64,000 nt of DNA, from positions 1 through 64,000 of the forward strand of contig JAUTXW010003396.1 of assembly GCA_030620095.1 (NCBI GenBank), given 5' to 3'. The notes beneath the pieces were generated by a model. The model was given only the letters and a program-made list of their open reading frames with translations, was not told the DNA's origin and made no database searches. Every line of letters begins with the position of its first letter. The first letter of the stretch is position 1. Both the position numbers and the translations under genes were made by a program. This document shows positions 11,465 to 22,297 of the stretch, piece after piece. This DNA is from Kuschelorhynchus macadamiae (taxonomy: Eukaryota; Arthropoda; Insecta; Coleoptera; Curculionidae).

Positions 11465-11549
<85 letters not shown>
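11465..11549. repeat. TA microsatellite
   Basis: About 85 bp of nearly pure (TA)n with one interruption, directly abutting the right TSD of hAT element C. Noncoding. Confidence 0.95.
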
Positions 11550-11574
11550 CCTAGGCGTATTAAAGTAACGCAAA

Positions 11575-11777
11575 ATATTAGTTGTGTCAGTTCCTCAAGG
11601 CTCTATACTGTCTGCTTTTTGTTCTCGCTATATGTTGCAGATATGAATGAACATATACCCTGAAAATTATAGCAGTACGCGGATGACTCGCAAATTTATC
11701 TTGGAGTAAGAGACGAACACTTCCGAGAATACGAAGCAAGGCCCAACTCTGACCTGCACAACAATTTAAACTATTGA
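11575..11777 (+). pseudogene. Non-LTR reverse transcriptase fragment (YADD box)
   Basis: A short relic with the two best-conserved RT blocks: VPQGSIL at about 11590-11607 and, in another frame, QYADDSQIYLGVRDEH with YADD at 11676-11687, ending at TGA 11775-11777. Both blocks are typical of non-LTR RT palm domains. Everything else of the element is gone. Confidence 0.75.
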
Positions 11778-12239
11778 AACGATCATTATTTAATCAATTC
11801 GTTTTTGGTACTTCTGATAATAATTTCTGCAAGCTTCTGATTATTTCACATTTCCGCAAGGTGGGCATGATCTAGTTACCATAAATATACTTTTGTCCAG
11901 TAAATAATTATTAAATTAAATTGTTCTCTGTTCTGAATCAATAACAAAAACGACATTAAAGTCGCATTTTGTGAAAATACTCTTTTAGATATTTGTGTCA
12001 AATCGAGCGGCGGCGCCAATTTGGATTTACATTAAAAATTAAAATTTAAAATAGTTGAAGCTTTCCCGCATTTTTATTTGTTTTTAAATTTCAACTTAAA
12101 AATACGTGATTTTTTTTGATCTATTATTATGATTTTTAGTAATAAAATTTCAATTTTCTAATAATTACCCTGCTTAATATCATTGCCATTAAATTTCTGC
12201 AAAAAGAAGGAACAATTCCTAAGAAACATCCATTAAAAA
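11778..12239. other. Gene-free AT-rich stretch
   Basis: No coding region, RNA gene or clear repeat boundary is visible between the RT fragment and the FB2 repeat cluster. Confidence 0.4.
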
Positions 12240-13480
12240 GTGAAATTTGGGATTTCGGAGAATAACTCGGAAACGAAACATTGCCGAATCAATTTGACTT
12301 CGGATTCGTGATCAGCGACCCGAAATCAACCAACGTGCCAAAAATCACGAAAATCAGCGAGGAAGAGCTGTAGTAAAAAATTACAATTTTTTATAAGAAA
12401 ACAATAGAATACACAATTCAAATATCAAACTACACATAGTTTCTAGTTTATGACGCTATATTGCCCAAAAAGCACAACTATAAAATTGTACCTTGCAAAT
12501 GCTATTTTTAATAGAAAATTTTCTTGATTTTGTGTTTTATATTGGCAGCCATTGTCATTGGAAAAAAAATTCAAAATTAAAATTTGACGACTTTTATCAA
12601 CGTAGCACTTTTTTGTATTGTTTATTATGGATATTTTGTTAGGTATGTGGCTCCTCAGTATTACGTTAGCAGATTATCTGGCGCCGAAGTGCGGCGGCAT
12701 CATCGTTAAAGCTATAATACATTGACATATATGATGCCCCCCCGCTGTCGCGGGGCCTAACCTAGTACTTTCTGATCCACCTGGTAACTACGCGCTAGTC
12801 ATGATACAAAGAAAGCTGAAACAGCTACCGCGCCTCGGCGCCCAACCATCTGCTACTCGTGTACCGATCCATATATTTAACAAAATATCATAATAAACTG
12901 TTTTGGAAACTGTTACTTTGATAAAATTCAAATATTTACAGCATTTTCTTCTCCGAATGACAATGGCAACCAACATAAAACAAAAAAATAAAAACAAATT
13001 TTCTATTTAAAATAGTAATTGACAGACACAGTTTTATAGAAGTAATTTGTAATATTAAGTCATAAATTGGAAAATATAAGTAATTTTGATATTTTAATTG
13101 GATATTCGGTCGTTTTCTTAAGAAAATGACTACAAGAAACAGTAAAGGAGGTGAAACTGTGTATAAGATTGTGAAATTTGATGGCGTATATCTCAGAAAC
13201 GAAACGCCGCCGAAATAAATTGGTTTCGGATTCCTAATAAGCGTTTGAAAATCTACTGGTGTACCAGAAATCATCAATATCGGTAATGGTAAGCGTAAGG
13301 AAATATTCACCCAAGAAGGTAAAAAATATTGGGTTTAGAATGTTTATGAATTTTGAAGATGAATAACTCAAAAACGGAACTTGAAAGAAAAATTTTAGTC
13401 GGATTCATGACCAAGACCAAAAATCTACATATATGCAGAAAATCACCAAAATCGGAAATAATGTAAAAAAAATAAGTAGC
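12240..13480. repeat. Foldback repeat FB2, left cluster
   Basis: 12400-12697 and 12828-13110 are imperfect inverted repeats (for example gccattgtcattgg at about 12550 against ccgaatgacaatggc at about 12955). They enclose a 130-bp loop with a GC-rich cgctgtcgcgggg segment. A recurring module (a stretch with gaaacgaaac, then tcggattcgt, then gtgccaaaaatca) occurs at 12240-12370, 13170-13300 and 13360-13480, all in + orientation. The same family is at 29.14-29.85 kb. Minus-strand open frames here are by-products of the repeat, not genes. Confidence 0.72.
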
Positions 13481-13489
13481 CGAAATATT

Positions 13490-14138
13490 TTAAAGACAAT
13501 TTTGTAAATTTAAAGATAATCGAGGTGGCCGGGAGGTTTGTATCCGCTATTCGGACAGAACATCCCACCGTTAACGTTTTCAAATTTTAATAAAATAGTG
13601 TGAACCCTCCAGCTCTGTATAAGCCCCGGACAAAGAGCAATTTGGCAGATAACATCGGAATATTGCTAATAGAACGCCGTTATGACAAAAAATAGATGAA
13701 CTTCATATCGTAGACTTCCGCTCGGATCACCGAACTAAACACTCATGCCCTATAAATCTCCCTGACGGTGAGAAAAAAGTGTAGTTTTTCGTGGTGTTTC
13801 AAGGGACAGACCATTCACCGTTGTGGAAACATCACTGAGGGAACGTCCGACATAACGGGCCAACCGCTGCGAGGCGGAGAGCACTAAGGGATGTGAGAAT
13901 TGTGATTTTTTCCTCTGGACAGGTTTATCTAATAAGTCCAAAAGTCGTGCGGTGACCAGAAAGTTCCACGGGAGTGCGCAAATCCGACGCCGTTTTGAAA
14001 GAAGGATATACGCCTATATCAGTAGAAGTAGTTAACCCTTTGATAGTAGAAATAATGCGCCTTTTTAAAGAAAAAATAATTAGTATCGTTCAACGATCTA
14101 CAAAGAGCACTTTGCTCGTCAACCCATGGTCGTTATCT
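13490..14138. other. Unassigned, comparatively GC-rich stretch
   Basis: No recognised gene. The minus strand is open for about 63 codons at 13750-13941, continuing openly upstream to about 14000, with a compositionally protein-like stretch (SQFSHPLVLSASQRLARYVG). I do not recognise it and would not call it a gene. Not similar to the equivalent position at 28.74-29.14 kb. Confidence 0.4.
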
Positions 14139-14695
14139 ATTGGCCTGGGGAATAAGGCTGAAAGCAAAAAAGTGGTAGCCGACATCATATTGAAAGGAAA
14201 GAAAGGGAGCCTTCCGGTTCGTCTCGTCGAAGGCAGACCTTTGTGTTATTAACATAAGTGGTTCCACGTGTTCGGTTTTGCTACCTTATTTTGGGGAGAA
14301 ACGGGAGACTCAACCGCTCAGAGTGGAAACTAACGACCTCGCAATAAAGGAAGCAGACGCTGTGAACGTGTGAGGCCTAGTTGTTCCTGCATTCTATCCC
14401 GTTCGTCTGTTGCAGTTCTACATAGAATATTAGCGTAATGGCCCTTATGTAGCGGGAGAGGGAGGGGTAAGGGGATAGCTTGAAAGAAAGGGTCATCTCG
14501 TAATAATAGTAGTACTCTCAAGGGGCACCTAGTGGAAGCCAAGATGCATTTCAAAAATTAAAAAGTTATTTGAAAGATTCTAGGTGTTCGGGAGTTTAGA
14601 GCTCGCCATCCAGACATCCTACCTATTGAGCTAGAGAATGGCGCTGAAAGCAGTAAAGTGGCAGCCGACTCCATTTTGAAAAACAAAGAAAGAAG
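14139..14695 (-). repeat. Satellite-like repeat, about 500-bp unit (inverted copy)
   Basis: One full unit (about 14196-14695) preceded by the end of another (14139-14195); the junction modules ggctgaaagc and cgctgaaagc recur about 500 bp apart. The reverse complement matches the two tandem units at 27.82-28.74 kb over the full length, including cttcgacgagacgaaccgga. Noncoding; origin unknown. Confidence 0.8.
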
Positions 14696-14775
14696 TTCAT
14701 ATCGTACAATATAACCTTACATTCTTTTATTAAAGTTTGTATTTCATAATAAAATTGATCTTGTTATAGACAACA

Positions 14776-15033
14776 ATGGGGGATAGATACAATATCCACA
14801 GTCAACTGGAACATCTTCAGTCAAAATACATCGGTACAGGCCACGCCGACACTACAAAATTCGAATGGCTCGTGAATCAACACAGAGACAGTTACTCTAG
14901 CTACTTAGGACATCCCGACTTGCTCAGTTACTTCGCTATTGCTGAAAACGAGGCAAAGGCTCGAGTCAGATTTAATTTAATGGAGAAAATGCTGCAGCCT
15001 TGCGGGCCACCTCCAGACAAACCAGAAGATTAA
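14776..15033 (+). CDS. Sf3b5: Splicing factor 3B subunit 5 (SF3b10)
   Basis: A complete 85-residue protein, MGDRYNIHSQLEHLQSKYIG at the N-terminus and RFNLMEKMLQPCGPPPDKPED at the C-terminus. It is almost identical to the SF3B5/SF3b10 family, normally about 86 residues. SF3B5 is a small subunit of the SF3b complex of U2 snRNP, which contacts SF3B1 and helps branch-site recognition in the nucleus. The coding region is a single exon, as usual for this gene. The ATG is preceded by ttgttatagacaaca, which could be a 5'-UTR splice acceptor. A polyadenylation signal AATAAA follows at 15089-15094. It is convergent with PIGG, whose stop codon is 234 bp away. An intact, conserved host gene. Confidence 0.97.
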   Translation: MGDRYNIHSQLEHLQSKYIGTGHADTTKFEWLVNQHRDSYSSYLGHPDLLSYFAIAENEAKARVRFNLMEKMLQPCGPPPDKPED

Positions 15034-15088
15034 GCTTTTTTAGATAAAGATAGAGTATAATATCTTAAAATATTTTTAAAGTTAACAT

Positions 15089-15122
15089 AATAAAACAATT
15101 CCAATTTGTTTACATTTTTATT
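15089..15122. promoter_or_regulatory. Overlapping convergent polyadenylation signals (Sf3b5 and PIGG)
   Basis: AATAAA on the + strand at 15089-15094 serves Sf3b5. AATAAA on the - strand (tttatt at 15117-15122) is the best signal for PIGG. They face each other 22 bp apart, so the two 3' UTRs should meet or overlap. Inferred from motif and position only. Confidence 0.6.
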
Positions 15123-15267
15123 AAGCTCACATACAAGATATTTGCTATACATATCACAGTTTTCATGAATACAATTAAATAACTTATTATAAACTGGAAC
15201 CAATAATAATACTTTGATTATATGGATAATTTAAAATTTAGTGTCTTTAATACCTTAAGCAAATAAA

Positions 15268-16997
15268 TTACTTCAATTCTTTAGTCACTGATAAAAATAC
15301 TCTCTTGACATTTTCCCAAAAATACCAAAAGCATATTTCAGTAAATAGAAAGCCAACATGCACACTTTCTATAATAAGTTTAGGGGCAAACACAGACCAT
15401 ATAAATAGATGATGCTTAAAAATAAGCATAACTATGCAGGTAGACAAAACCACTGAAGTTCTTAACATTAATAGCATTGTCCAAAACAGATTTTGTTTAT
15501 TACTTTTGGGAATATAGTCTAAAAGAATTAAATGAAACAATACTGGGAAAGCATATGTGTGTATTAACACTTGTGAGGTCACTAGAAGGGGATAATAATC
15601 ATTTAAACCTGTATATCCAATAGATATGTCGACAGTAGCTAACGAATTTCTATGGCCTTGGAGAAAATAAAAACAGTTTGAAAGTAAATAACTTGTAACC
15701 GTGAGTGTTGGTATATTCGTAAATATCTTTGACTTAATCATTTTATTGCCCGAATATACAGCGAAAGGGATCAAAATAACATTATGTGGTTTTATTAGTA
15801 ATGTGCAACATGATATCCAAAAATGTGTCCATGAAAAATGTTTAAAACATATTTTTTGTAAGAATATTATTGCCCAAATTACCTTGCCTAAGAAGGTACT
15901 GTGATATGGTATGGATTTTAACAAAAATATAAAAATTAACAAAACGAAAGTTAAAAAATGTGGAACTGTATTTGATCGTGAAGATTTTTGGTCCAGACAG
16001 ATCGTAAAAAATAGCAGCATTAGACTAAATGCAAAAAAGATCTGATGATACATGTGGTGCTCTTCTGTTCCAAAAAAGTTTGCCCAGTTATCATCGTTTT
16101 GCACTGAGTTTTCCTGAGTTGAGTTTAGATCCATTGCGAATCTTATTAGTATGAGAACCAATAATAAATGTAGACTATTATTATGTAATACAAACTTTTG
16201 TTGATATAAGTTTTTAAAGAAAATTAGCATAATTAAAGAGACACTTGAAAAGATCCAAAAATAATGTTCCTCTTCTATAAAACTCGTTGATATAAATGTC
16301 AATGGGTGTAAAATGCATACGAAAAACAAGAACACATTTATAATACTGTAATTTGTTAATAATTTAGCTGACATTATAACAGTATGTAGATTAATTAGCA
16401 GCTTAATTAATACAAGAATAGCAAAAACTGATAAGAAATAATCCATCAGTTCATCAAGAACTAGAAAAAATTGCATTACAATTATACAGAAATAGAAGCT
16501 TAGTTCCAGGTTAAACCGATTTTGTCTACCGACGTTTAACAAATCAAGACCTATTAAAATTAAAATATTACTTAACACCAGAAGGACTATAAAAAGAGAA
16601 GTCATATTTTGCTTGCTAGAGACCTCAAACAATTCTCTAGTTATTTTCCCTGAACATTCTTGATATAACAGAATGGCTTGATCAGCATATAACGAATTAT
16701 TAGTTTGCAAATACTTTTCGTGGAAATAAGTGGCATTTTCAAAAATATTCCTGCACATATTGTTTTTCTTTAATAAAATTTCATTGTTATATCTGAGGGC
16801 GTACAGGTATTCTCTCGTGTTTAAATTATTCAAAAATTCCCTTTGAATATTCCCTATACTTGTGGTTGGTATGTTGATTCCTAATAGTATAGCCATATAA
16901 CCTGGGATATCAGTCTGTAAGAATGATGAGTCTTTGCATTCATGGCCTATAGTAATCAAGGGTACAGTGACTTCTGGATGAGATGTTCCACCATGCC
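15268..16997 (-). CDS. PIGG: GPI ethanolamine phosphate transferase 2, exon 3 (membrane domain)
   Basis: This large last exon codes for 575 residues plus stop. It begins, after the acceptor tttttttatcag, with GHGGTSHPEVTVPLITIG, the end of the alkaline-phosphatase-like catalytic domain. The rest is a long hydrophobic region with many likely membrane segments (for example FIVLLVLSNILILIG, LLHLLLVLILIRF), as in PIGG. Joined to exons 2 and 1 it gives an uninterrupted 827-residue protein. PIGG, with PIGF, transfers ethanolamine phosphate to the second mannose of GPI precursors in the ER. The split codon (G|GG, giving Gly) keeps frame with exon 2. The preceding 8.2-kb intron is TE-filled. Confidence 0.93.
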
Positions 16998-17230
16998 CTG
17001 ATAAAAAAATCATACAGTGAATAGAAAAATGAAACTTGTAGGTTCAACATATCTTAATACCAGCAAATGCACAGTTATATAAGTTTCTCCCATTCTAAAA
17101 CTCTATTATTGTTCCCTTACATGTTAAAAATTCAAATTCAAATTCAATTTTATTCACTTTAAAGTCAAAAACATTGACAATAGTTTCGTCATAGTATTTG
17201 TTTTGATATAAAATAGAAAGTACAAAAAAT

Positions 17231-17331
17231 ATAATATAAAAAGACATTAAATAAAATATAAAAAGACATTAGATATAATATAAAGACATTAAATAAAATA
17301 TAAAGACATTAAATATAAAAAAAGACATTAC
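17231..17331 (-). repeat. Minisatellite in the 3' UTR of the non-LTR element
   Basis: The + strand shows about five copies of a 20-26 bp unit containing aagacattaaata, just downstream of ORF2. It is probably a variable part of the element's 3' UTR. Confidence 0.75.
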
Positions 17332-17458
17332 TTAGGCAGCACTGACTACAGACAGACGACACGCTAAGAACATCCAATTATAGACTAAGATTAAATTGAT
17401 ACAGGAAGACAGTACTTTAGATATCACACATTTTGTATACTAAGGAACGTGGGTGTTG

Positions 17459-20304
17459 TCAGGAACGATTTTCGTCTGTGAAGAATTCTTTTAGGGAGTA
17501 ATATGCCTTTTTTGCTAAGTATCCCGTAACTTTCTTTTTAAATTGGTTGAGTGTGTTGGCTTCTTTTATGTGGGATGGGAGTTTGTTGAATATTTTTGCA
17601 CAGGCGTAAAATGGGGACCTTTCATAAAATGTAGACTTATGAAGAGGAAACACGAGGTCGTTTTTGTGCCTGGTATTGTATTCGTGATGTTCGCAGTTCA
17701 TCTTGAATTTTTCTCGATTCATGTAGACAAAGACCGAGCACTTCAGCATATATATACATGGCACTGTCAAGATGTTGTGGTCCTTGAAGACTTCTTTACA
17801 AGTGCACCTAGGTTTGATTCGGAATATTAATCGAATAATCCTCTTCTGTCCTATTAGTATCCGGTTGATACTTGTAGAGGCTCCCCATAGCATTATGTTG
17901 TAGCTTAGATGGGGGTAGGCTAGTGCATAATAGGATGTTAGTAGGGTTGGTATAGGAACAGCTTGTCTCAATTTTAGGAGTACATAGTATGCGTTGTTAA
18001 GTTTTGACGTGATATGATCTATTTGTTTTTCCCATGATAGTTTGGAGTCTACATATGATCCAAGGAATTTAACAGCAGGCTCCGCCTGGGGTAGACTGAC
18101 TTTTGGCTCTGATTTGTAGAATGGAACTAGTACGGTTTTGTCCTCATTCAATATAAGTTGGTTTGAAAAGCACCAGCGGTTCATTTGATCTATGACCGAA
18201 CTCATCTTTTCTTGTAGATCCTGCTCGCTAATTCTCGATACAATTACACTGGTGTCATCAGCGAATTTTATTGTCAAGTCCTGTATGTCCAGTTCGTTAA
18301 TGAATATTAGGAATATAAGAGGTGCCAAGACCGATCCTTGGGCAGCTCCAATGTTGATGGGATATTCGTTTGATAGGCAGTCTTCAATCCTCACTGCTAT
18401 CCTCCGCTCCTTTAGAAAAGACATTATCCAGGAATTTGCCTTTCCTCTTATCCCTATGCAATAGAGTTTTTCTGCTATAAAATTTAGGTTCAACGTATCG
18501 AAGGCTCGAGATAGGTCAAAGAATAGACCCACTACAATACGGTTTTCTTCCAATTCTTGGAATATGAAATTTGTGAGGTCGAAAGAAGCAGATTCTGTAG
18601 ATTTCCCCTTCCGAAAGCCATGTTGGTTGGATCCTATTATTTTGTGTTTTTCTAGGAAGCCTTCTATTCTATTATATACAATTCTCTCGAAAACCTTACT
18701 GAAGCAGCTCAATAATGATATAGGCCTGTAGTTTTCGATCAAGTGATGACTTCCCTTCTTGAATACTGGGACTATGGTTGCCAGCTTTAAGATGTTAGGA
18801 AATTTTCCCTGCTTTATTGAGTGGTTCAGCAGGGTGTGTAGGGGATCCTTTAATTCGTCGCATACTTTTTTCAATATTGTTGTCGGTATCCCGTCGAATC
18901 CGCTTGATTTTTTATTTTTCAGAGATAGGATAGTGGTTTTAACCTCGTCGGCTGTAACTGGGTGTAGATAGATAGAATGTTCGACCTGATTGCTAACAGT
19001 TGGGATTATCGATACGTTTGGACCAAAATGGTTGCGCAGGGTTTTATCGGCGATGGTGGAAAAAAAATTCGCGAAGGAGTTTGAGATTGTCTGATGGTCG
19101 GTATTAACCTCATCGTTCACCTTTATTGAGGTTATCCTATTCGATTTTTTTCTGCCCGTTTCTGCATTGATTATGTTCCATATTGTTTTTGCTGTGTTTG
19201 TCGCTGTGTCTATTTTATTCTTGTTATGATTAATTTTGGCCTCGGTGATACACTTTCTGTATTCCTTTCTAGTTTTCTTGTACTGTTCCTTGAGCTCATC
19301 GGATTGTGTTTGTTTTGACATGTCGTAGATGGCCTTCAGTTCTTGTCTTTGCGTCATCAGTTCTCTCGTCATCCATGTGTTTTTTTGCTTTGCTTTGTCA
19401 TCTACTGTTCTGAGGGGGCAGGCGATGTCGTAATGCCACATGACAGTTCCCAGGAAATTGTTGAACCTTTCATCAAGGTCTCCTATGTGGATGTCGTCCC
19501 AGTTTTCATTCTGCAATTTAGACTTAAAGTTATGTATGTTCTCTTCTTTTAGGGATCTGATTTTCCGGTGGGTTTTTGTTGTTGTCTCATCCGTTTTTTG
19601 TCCATGATCTATGTACATTTCTGTTAAGTAATGGTCAGAGATGTGTGGTTCAGATATTGCGCATCTCACTTGTGTCTGACACATGTTGGTGGTCATATAG
19701 TCAATTGATGAGATTGTAGTACCTTTTTTTGAGGAGAATACACGCGTTGGCTGTTTGCAGTAGTCCAGTAGATCGAACGAATCAAGCAAGTCCTTCAGTA
19801 ATTTGTAATCTATGTGGTTTTCATTGAGACTGTTTATATTAAGATCTCCGCATAAGATGATGTTTGGTGATAGACTCGTTGCAACGGTCAGTAGTGAGGT
19901 TGTTTGGGTAATGAAGGTTTCGATGTTTCCAGTGGGTGGCCTGTAAATTACTATTATGACATATATCTCATTTCCATCTTTTAGTTCGACTGCGCAGCAT
20001 TCTATGGCGGTTTCTATGCTGTGTTGTCCTATCCCTTTAATTTCTCTAGCTTGGATTTGATCTCTTACATATATTGCCGCTCCGCCGTGAGTCGAAATTT
20101 TTCTGCAGAATTTTGATGTCAAGCTATACCCAGGTAAAGTCATGCTATTCATCCCGTCGTCTGTCACCCAGGTTTCCGTTACACACAGTATGTATGGTCG
20201 CTGTTCGTCAAGTAGTAATTCAAGATTGTTCAGTTTGTTAGGTAGTGATTGGACGTTTATATGGTACACTGATAACGTTGCACACTTTGTGTTTTGAGAA
20301 GTCA
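17459..20304 (-). CDS. Non-LTR ORF2: endonuclease-reverse transcriptase
   Basis: The ORF encodes an apurinic-like endonuclease (YHINVQSLPNK, then CVTETWV, GDLNINSL and SDHYLTEM) followed by a reverse transcriptase (VPVFKKGS, NYRPISLLSCFSKVFERI, QHGFRKGKST, FFDLSRAFDT, GAAQGSVLAPLIFLIFIN, and KFADDTSVIV with FADD at 18254-18265, about residue 669). The C-terminus lacks obvious extra domains. There is no ATG before the endonuclease: the frame opens through the ORF1 stop, and the conventional start at 20269 is GTG. ORF2 is probably made by reinitiation or frameshifting after ORF1. It nicks target DNA and primes reverse transcription of the element's RNA. No internal stop, so it could still be functional. 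Confidence 0.93.
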
Positions 20305-21333
20305 GTTGTATGTTGTCATTTCGAGATTGAGCTGTGATAGGCGAGGGTATAAAAAATTACTTTTCTCTGGGCTTTTCTGAGCACTGGTAACTTGCACATT
20401 ATTTCCAGCAGACTTATTAATTAGTTTAAAGGATTGGTTTTGTCCATCCTTTGCATTTGCACTCGAAGTTGCATTTGCACTCGAAGTCGCATTTGCACTC
20501 GAAGTCAATATATTTTCTGATACCATATAAGTTTGAGTGGCTTTCGTAGTCCGTTCCCTGCTCCTCTGTAGATTCGTTGAAGTGTGATTGATAGCATATT
20601 CCGTATTTTCAGCAGTTGAGAGGCGGAGAGCTTGTGAATCTTCTGCACTTTGAGCTGGACAGTTTGCGATTTCCCTGTATGTCTCCATGGAGTTCTGGAT
20701 GATATTCTCATATATATACCTTATTAAGTGCCACTTTCCCCTAGCATTTATGTTACCCTCACCATCAGCATGATATGGTCTCATTAAGTCATTACTGTTC
20801 ACATATGTTATCCCATTAATACTTTTCACATGGTCATTTATAAGTTGAATTTCCTGGGCAATGAATTTATTAAGTACTGGTTTGCCAGGTATATACAATG
20901 GCGAAACAAGAATTAGGTTGGTATGTTTTGACATGTTTAATATTCTGCGTATTACTTCCAATGTTATATTCTTCCCCTGCCTAGCATTGGCAGCGTGACA
21001 GATGATGATTTTGAAGTCTGTCTTGTTGAAATGTTTAGTCAGTTTTTCATGATGTTTTGTTACTACTTCAAGTGAATCACTGTCTGAATTTTGGCAATTG
21101 GTATCAAATGATCCTCCCGATATGGTTTTAAAGATTTTGCCATAGTTATAATCATTTATGCCTCTAAGAATGAGTACTTGTGGTCTAATATTTTGATTGT
21201 ATTTTGATTTTGGTTTAGTCTTATTCTGGGGATCATTAGTAACCTCACATCTTAAAGACTTAGTGCATTCTATTTTTAAATTTCTATTTTCTGTTTCTAC
21301 TCTTTCTAGAGACTTCTTTAGGCTCTCATTCAC
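20302..21333 (-). CDS. Non-LTR ORF1, 5'-truncated
   Basis: 343 residues: a short charged coiled-coil-like start (ESLKKSLERVETENRNLK), then a folded domain (PQVLILRGINDYNYGKIF to WHLIRYIYENI). This aligns in order with the esterase-like domain of the ORF1 at 50.2-51.5 kb (QILIIGDGNARG; both share a following hydrophobic strand and LxxSPL or xCGSPL). It ends in a low-complexity tail with three 18-bp repeats coding SSANAT-like units. The upstream PHD-finger part found in the other element is missing, so the true start was lost by 5' truncation. ORF1 proteins bind element RNA; the fold call is inference. Confidence 0.75.
   Translation of the reverse strand: MNESLKKSLERVETENRNLKIECTKSLRCEVTNDPQNKTKPKSKYNQNIRPQVLILRGINDYNYGKIFKTISGGSFDTNCQNSDSDSLEVVTKHHEKLTKHFNKTDFKIIICHAANARQGKNITLEVIRRILNMSKHTNLILVSPLYIPGKPVLNKFIAQEIQLINDHVKSINGITYVNSNDLMRPYHADGEGNINARGKWHLIRYIYENIIQNSMETYREIANCPAQSAEDSQALRLSTAENTEYAINHTSTNLQRSRERTTKATQTYMVSENILTSSANATSSANATSSANAKDGQNQSFKLINKSAGNNVQVTSAQKSPEKSNFLYPRLSQLNLEMTTYN
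20457..20510 (-). repeat. Three 18-bp tandem repeats in ORF1
   Basis: The + strand shows gcatttgcactcgaagt three times with minor changes, coding tandem Ser-Ser-Ala-Asn-Ala-Thr on the minus strand. The repeat length keeps the reading frame. Confidence 0.85.
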
Positions 21334-21339
21334 TACGTT

Positions 21340-22060
21340 GACCCTACCAAGAAGTTAGGAAGTGAACTATTGCCTAGAGTTAAAACTGTCAAAGATCTTG
21401 GTGTTATAATACGTCAGGAGTTTTCTTTTGAAGGGCATATTCAATGTATGTGTAATAAGACTTTGAAGTTATTGGATTTCCTGATGAGATCTTCGAATGA
21501 CTTTAAAAATATTAATAGTCTAAAAGGTGTCTATTGTGCAATTCTCCATTCTGTACTTGAGTATGCCAGTCCAGTTTGGTCACCATATTATTTAGTTCAT
21601 TGTAAAAGCATTGAAAGAGTTAAGAGAAAATTCCTGAGATTTATTGCTTATAAATTTGGATTACCCCTAGATGACTTAAATTATGATATATTATTAAAAC
21701 TTTAAACATGCAATCATTAGAGAATACACAAAAAATACTTTGATTGTTTCCTGTTTAAGATTATCAATGGTTTGGTTGATTCACCTAAATTGCTGGATTT
21801 AATTAAACTATATGTACCAGCAAGACAGACTAGGCAATTTCAGATCTTCAGTTTAGATTATCATAGGACCAATTATGGAAAGTATAGCCCTTTATCTAGG
21901 TTAAGTAGGCTAGCAAACGAGTTATTTAATGAATTTGACTTTTTAATATGCCTTTTGGCAGATTTAAAACACAATGATGAAAAACTTTTTAACTCATCTC
22001 TATATTGTCCTCCGATAGTATTTTATTTATTTATTGTAATGTTGTTATCCGTTAATAAAT
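21340..22060 (+). pseudogene. Non-LTR ORF2 C-terminal relic (CR1-like)
   Basis: TVKDLGVIIRQEFSFEGHI, then LHSVLEYASPVWSPYY and SIERVKRKFLRFIAYKFG, then after a frame change PARQTRQFQIF, HRTNYGKYSPLSRLSRLAN. These are the post-RT C-terminal blocks of CR1/Jockey-type ORF2 proteins; the 50-54 kb element has matching blocks (VNDLGVTFDS, RSYLEYCSIIWHPRY, ERVQHKFSNYL). Endonuclease and RT core are gone. One frameshift lies near 21705-21770. Confidence 0.8.
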
Positions 22061-22187
22061 TATTTATTTATTTACATTCAATTGAGTTAGACGATACTTG
22101 ATGGAACTGGAACTATTATACACTAATTAAAACGTCTATAACTTCTTCAAATCGAATTTTTAGTTTTAAGTTTATTTTATAATGAGG

Positions 22188-22293
<106 letters not shown>

Positions 22294-22297
22294 TGAG

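Larger units (their letters stand above)
17129..21335 (-). mobile_element. Jockey-superfamily-like non-LTR retrotransposon in PIGG intron 2
   Basis: A two-ORF non-LTR element on the same strand as its host gene: ORF1 20302-21333, ORF2 17459-20304, a 3' UTR, and a 3' tail of repeated ttgaat units (read on the minus strand) at about 17129-17150. The 5' end is truncated at about 21335, within the coiled coil of ORF1, and abuts an older + strand non-LTR relic. Both ORFs are open for their whole visible length, so this is among the best preserved copies in the window. Confidence 0.88.

Noticed and set aside
12936..13310. 124-codon minus-strand open frame that resembles the C-terminal half of the + frame at 28931-29302
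   Set aside because: Both are translations of the FB2 repeat arms. The similarity is at DNA level in an inverted repeat, with no start context, splice or domain evidence.
14330..14554. Open frames repeated at 14.3, 27.9 and 28.4 kb with near-identical products
   Set aside because: They fall at the same place in each satellite unit, are cut by unit ends and have no recognisable domain; similarity reflects the repeat.
17129..22060. Twin-priming inversion joining the minus element (17-21 kb) and the + RT relic (21.3-22.1 kb)
   Set aside because: The C-terminal blocks of the two differ in sequence and family, so they are separate elements, not one inverted copy.
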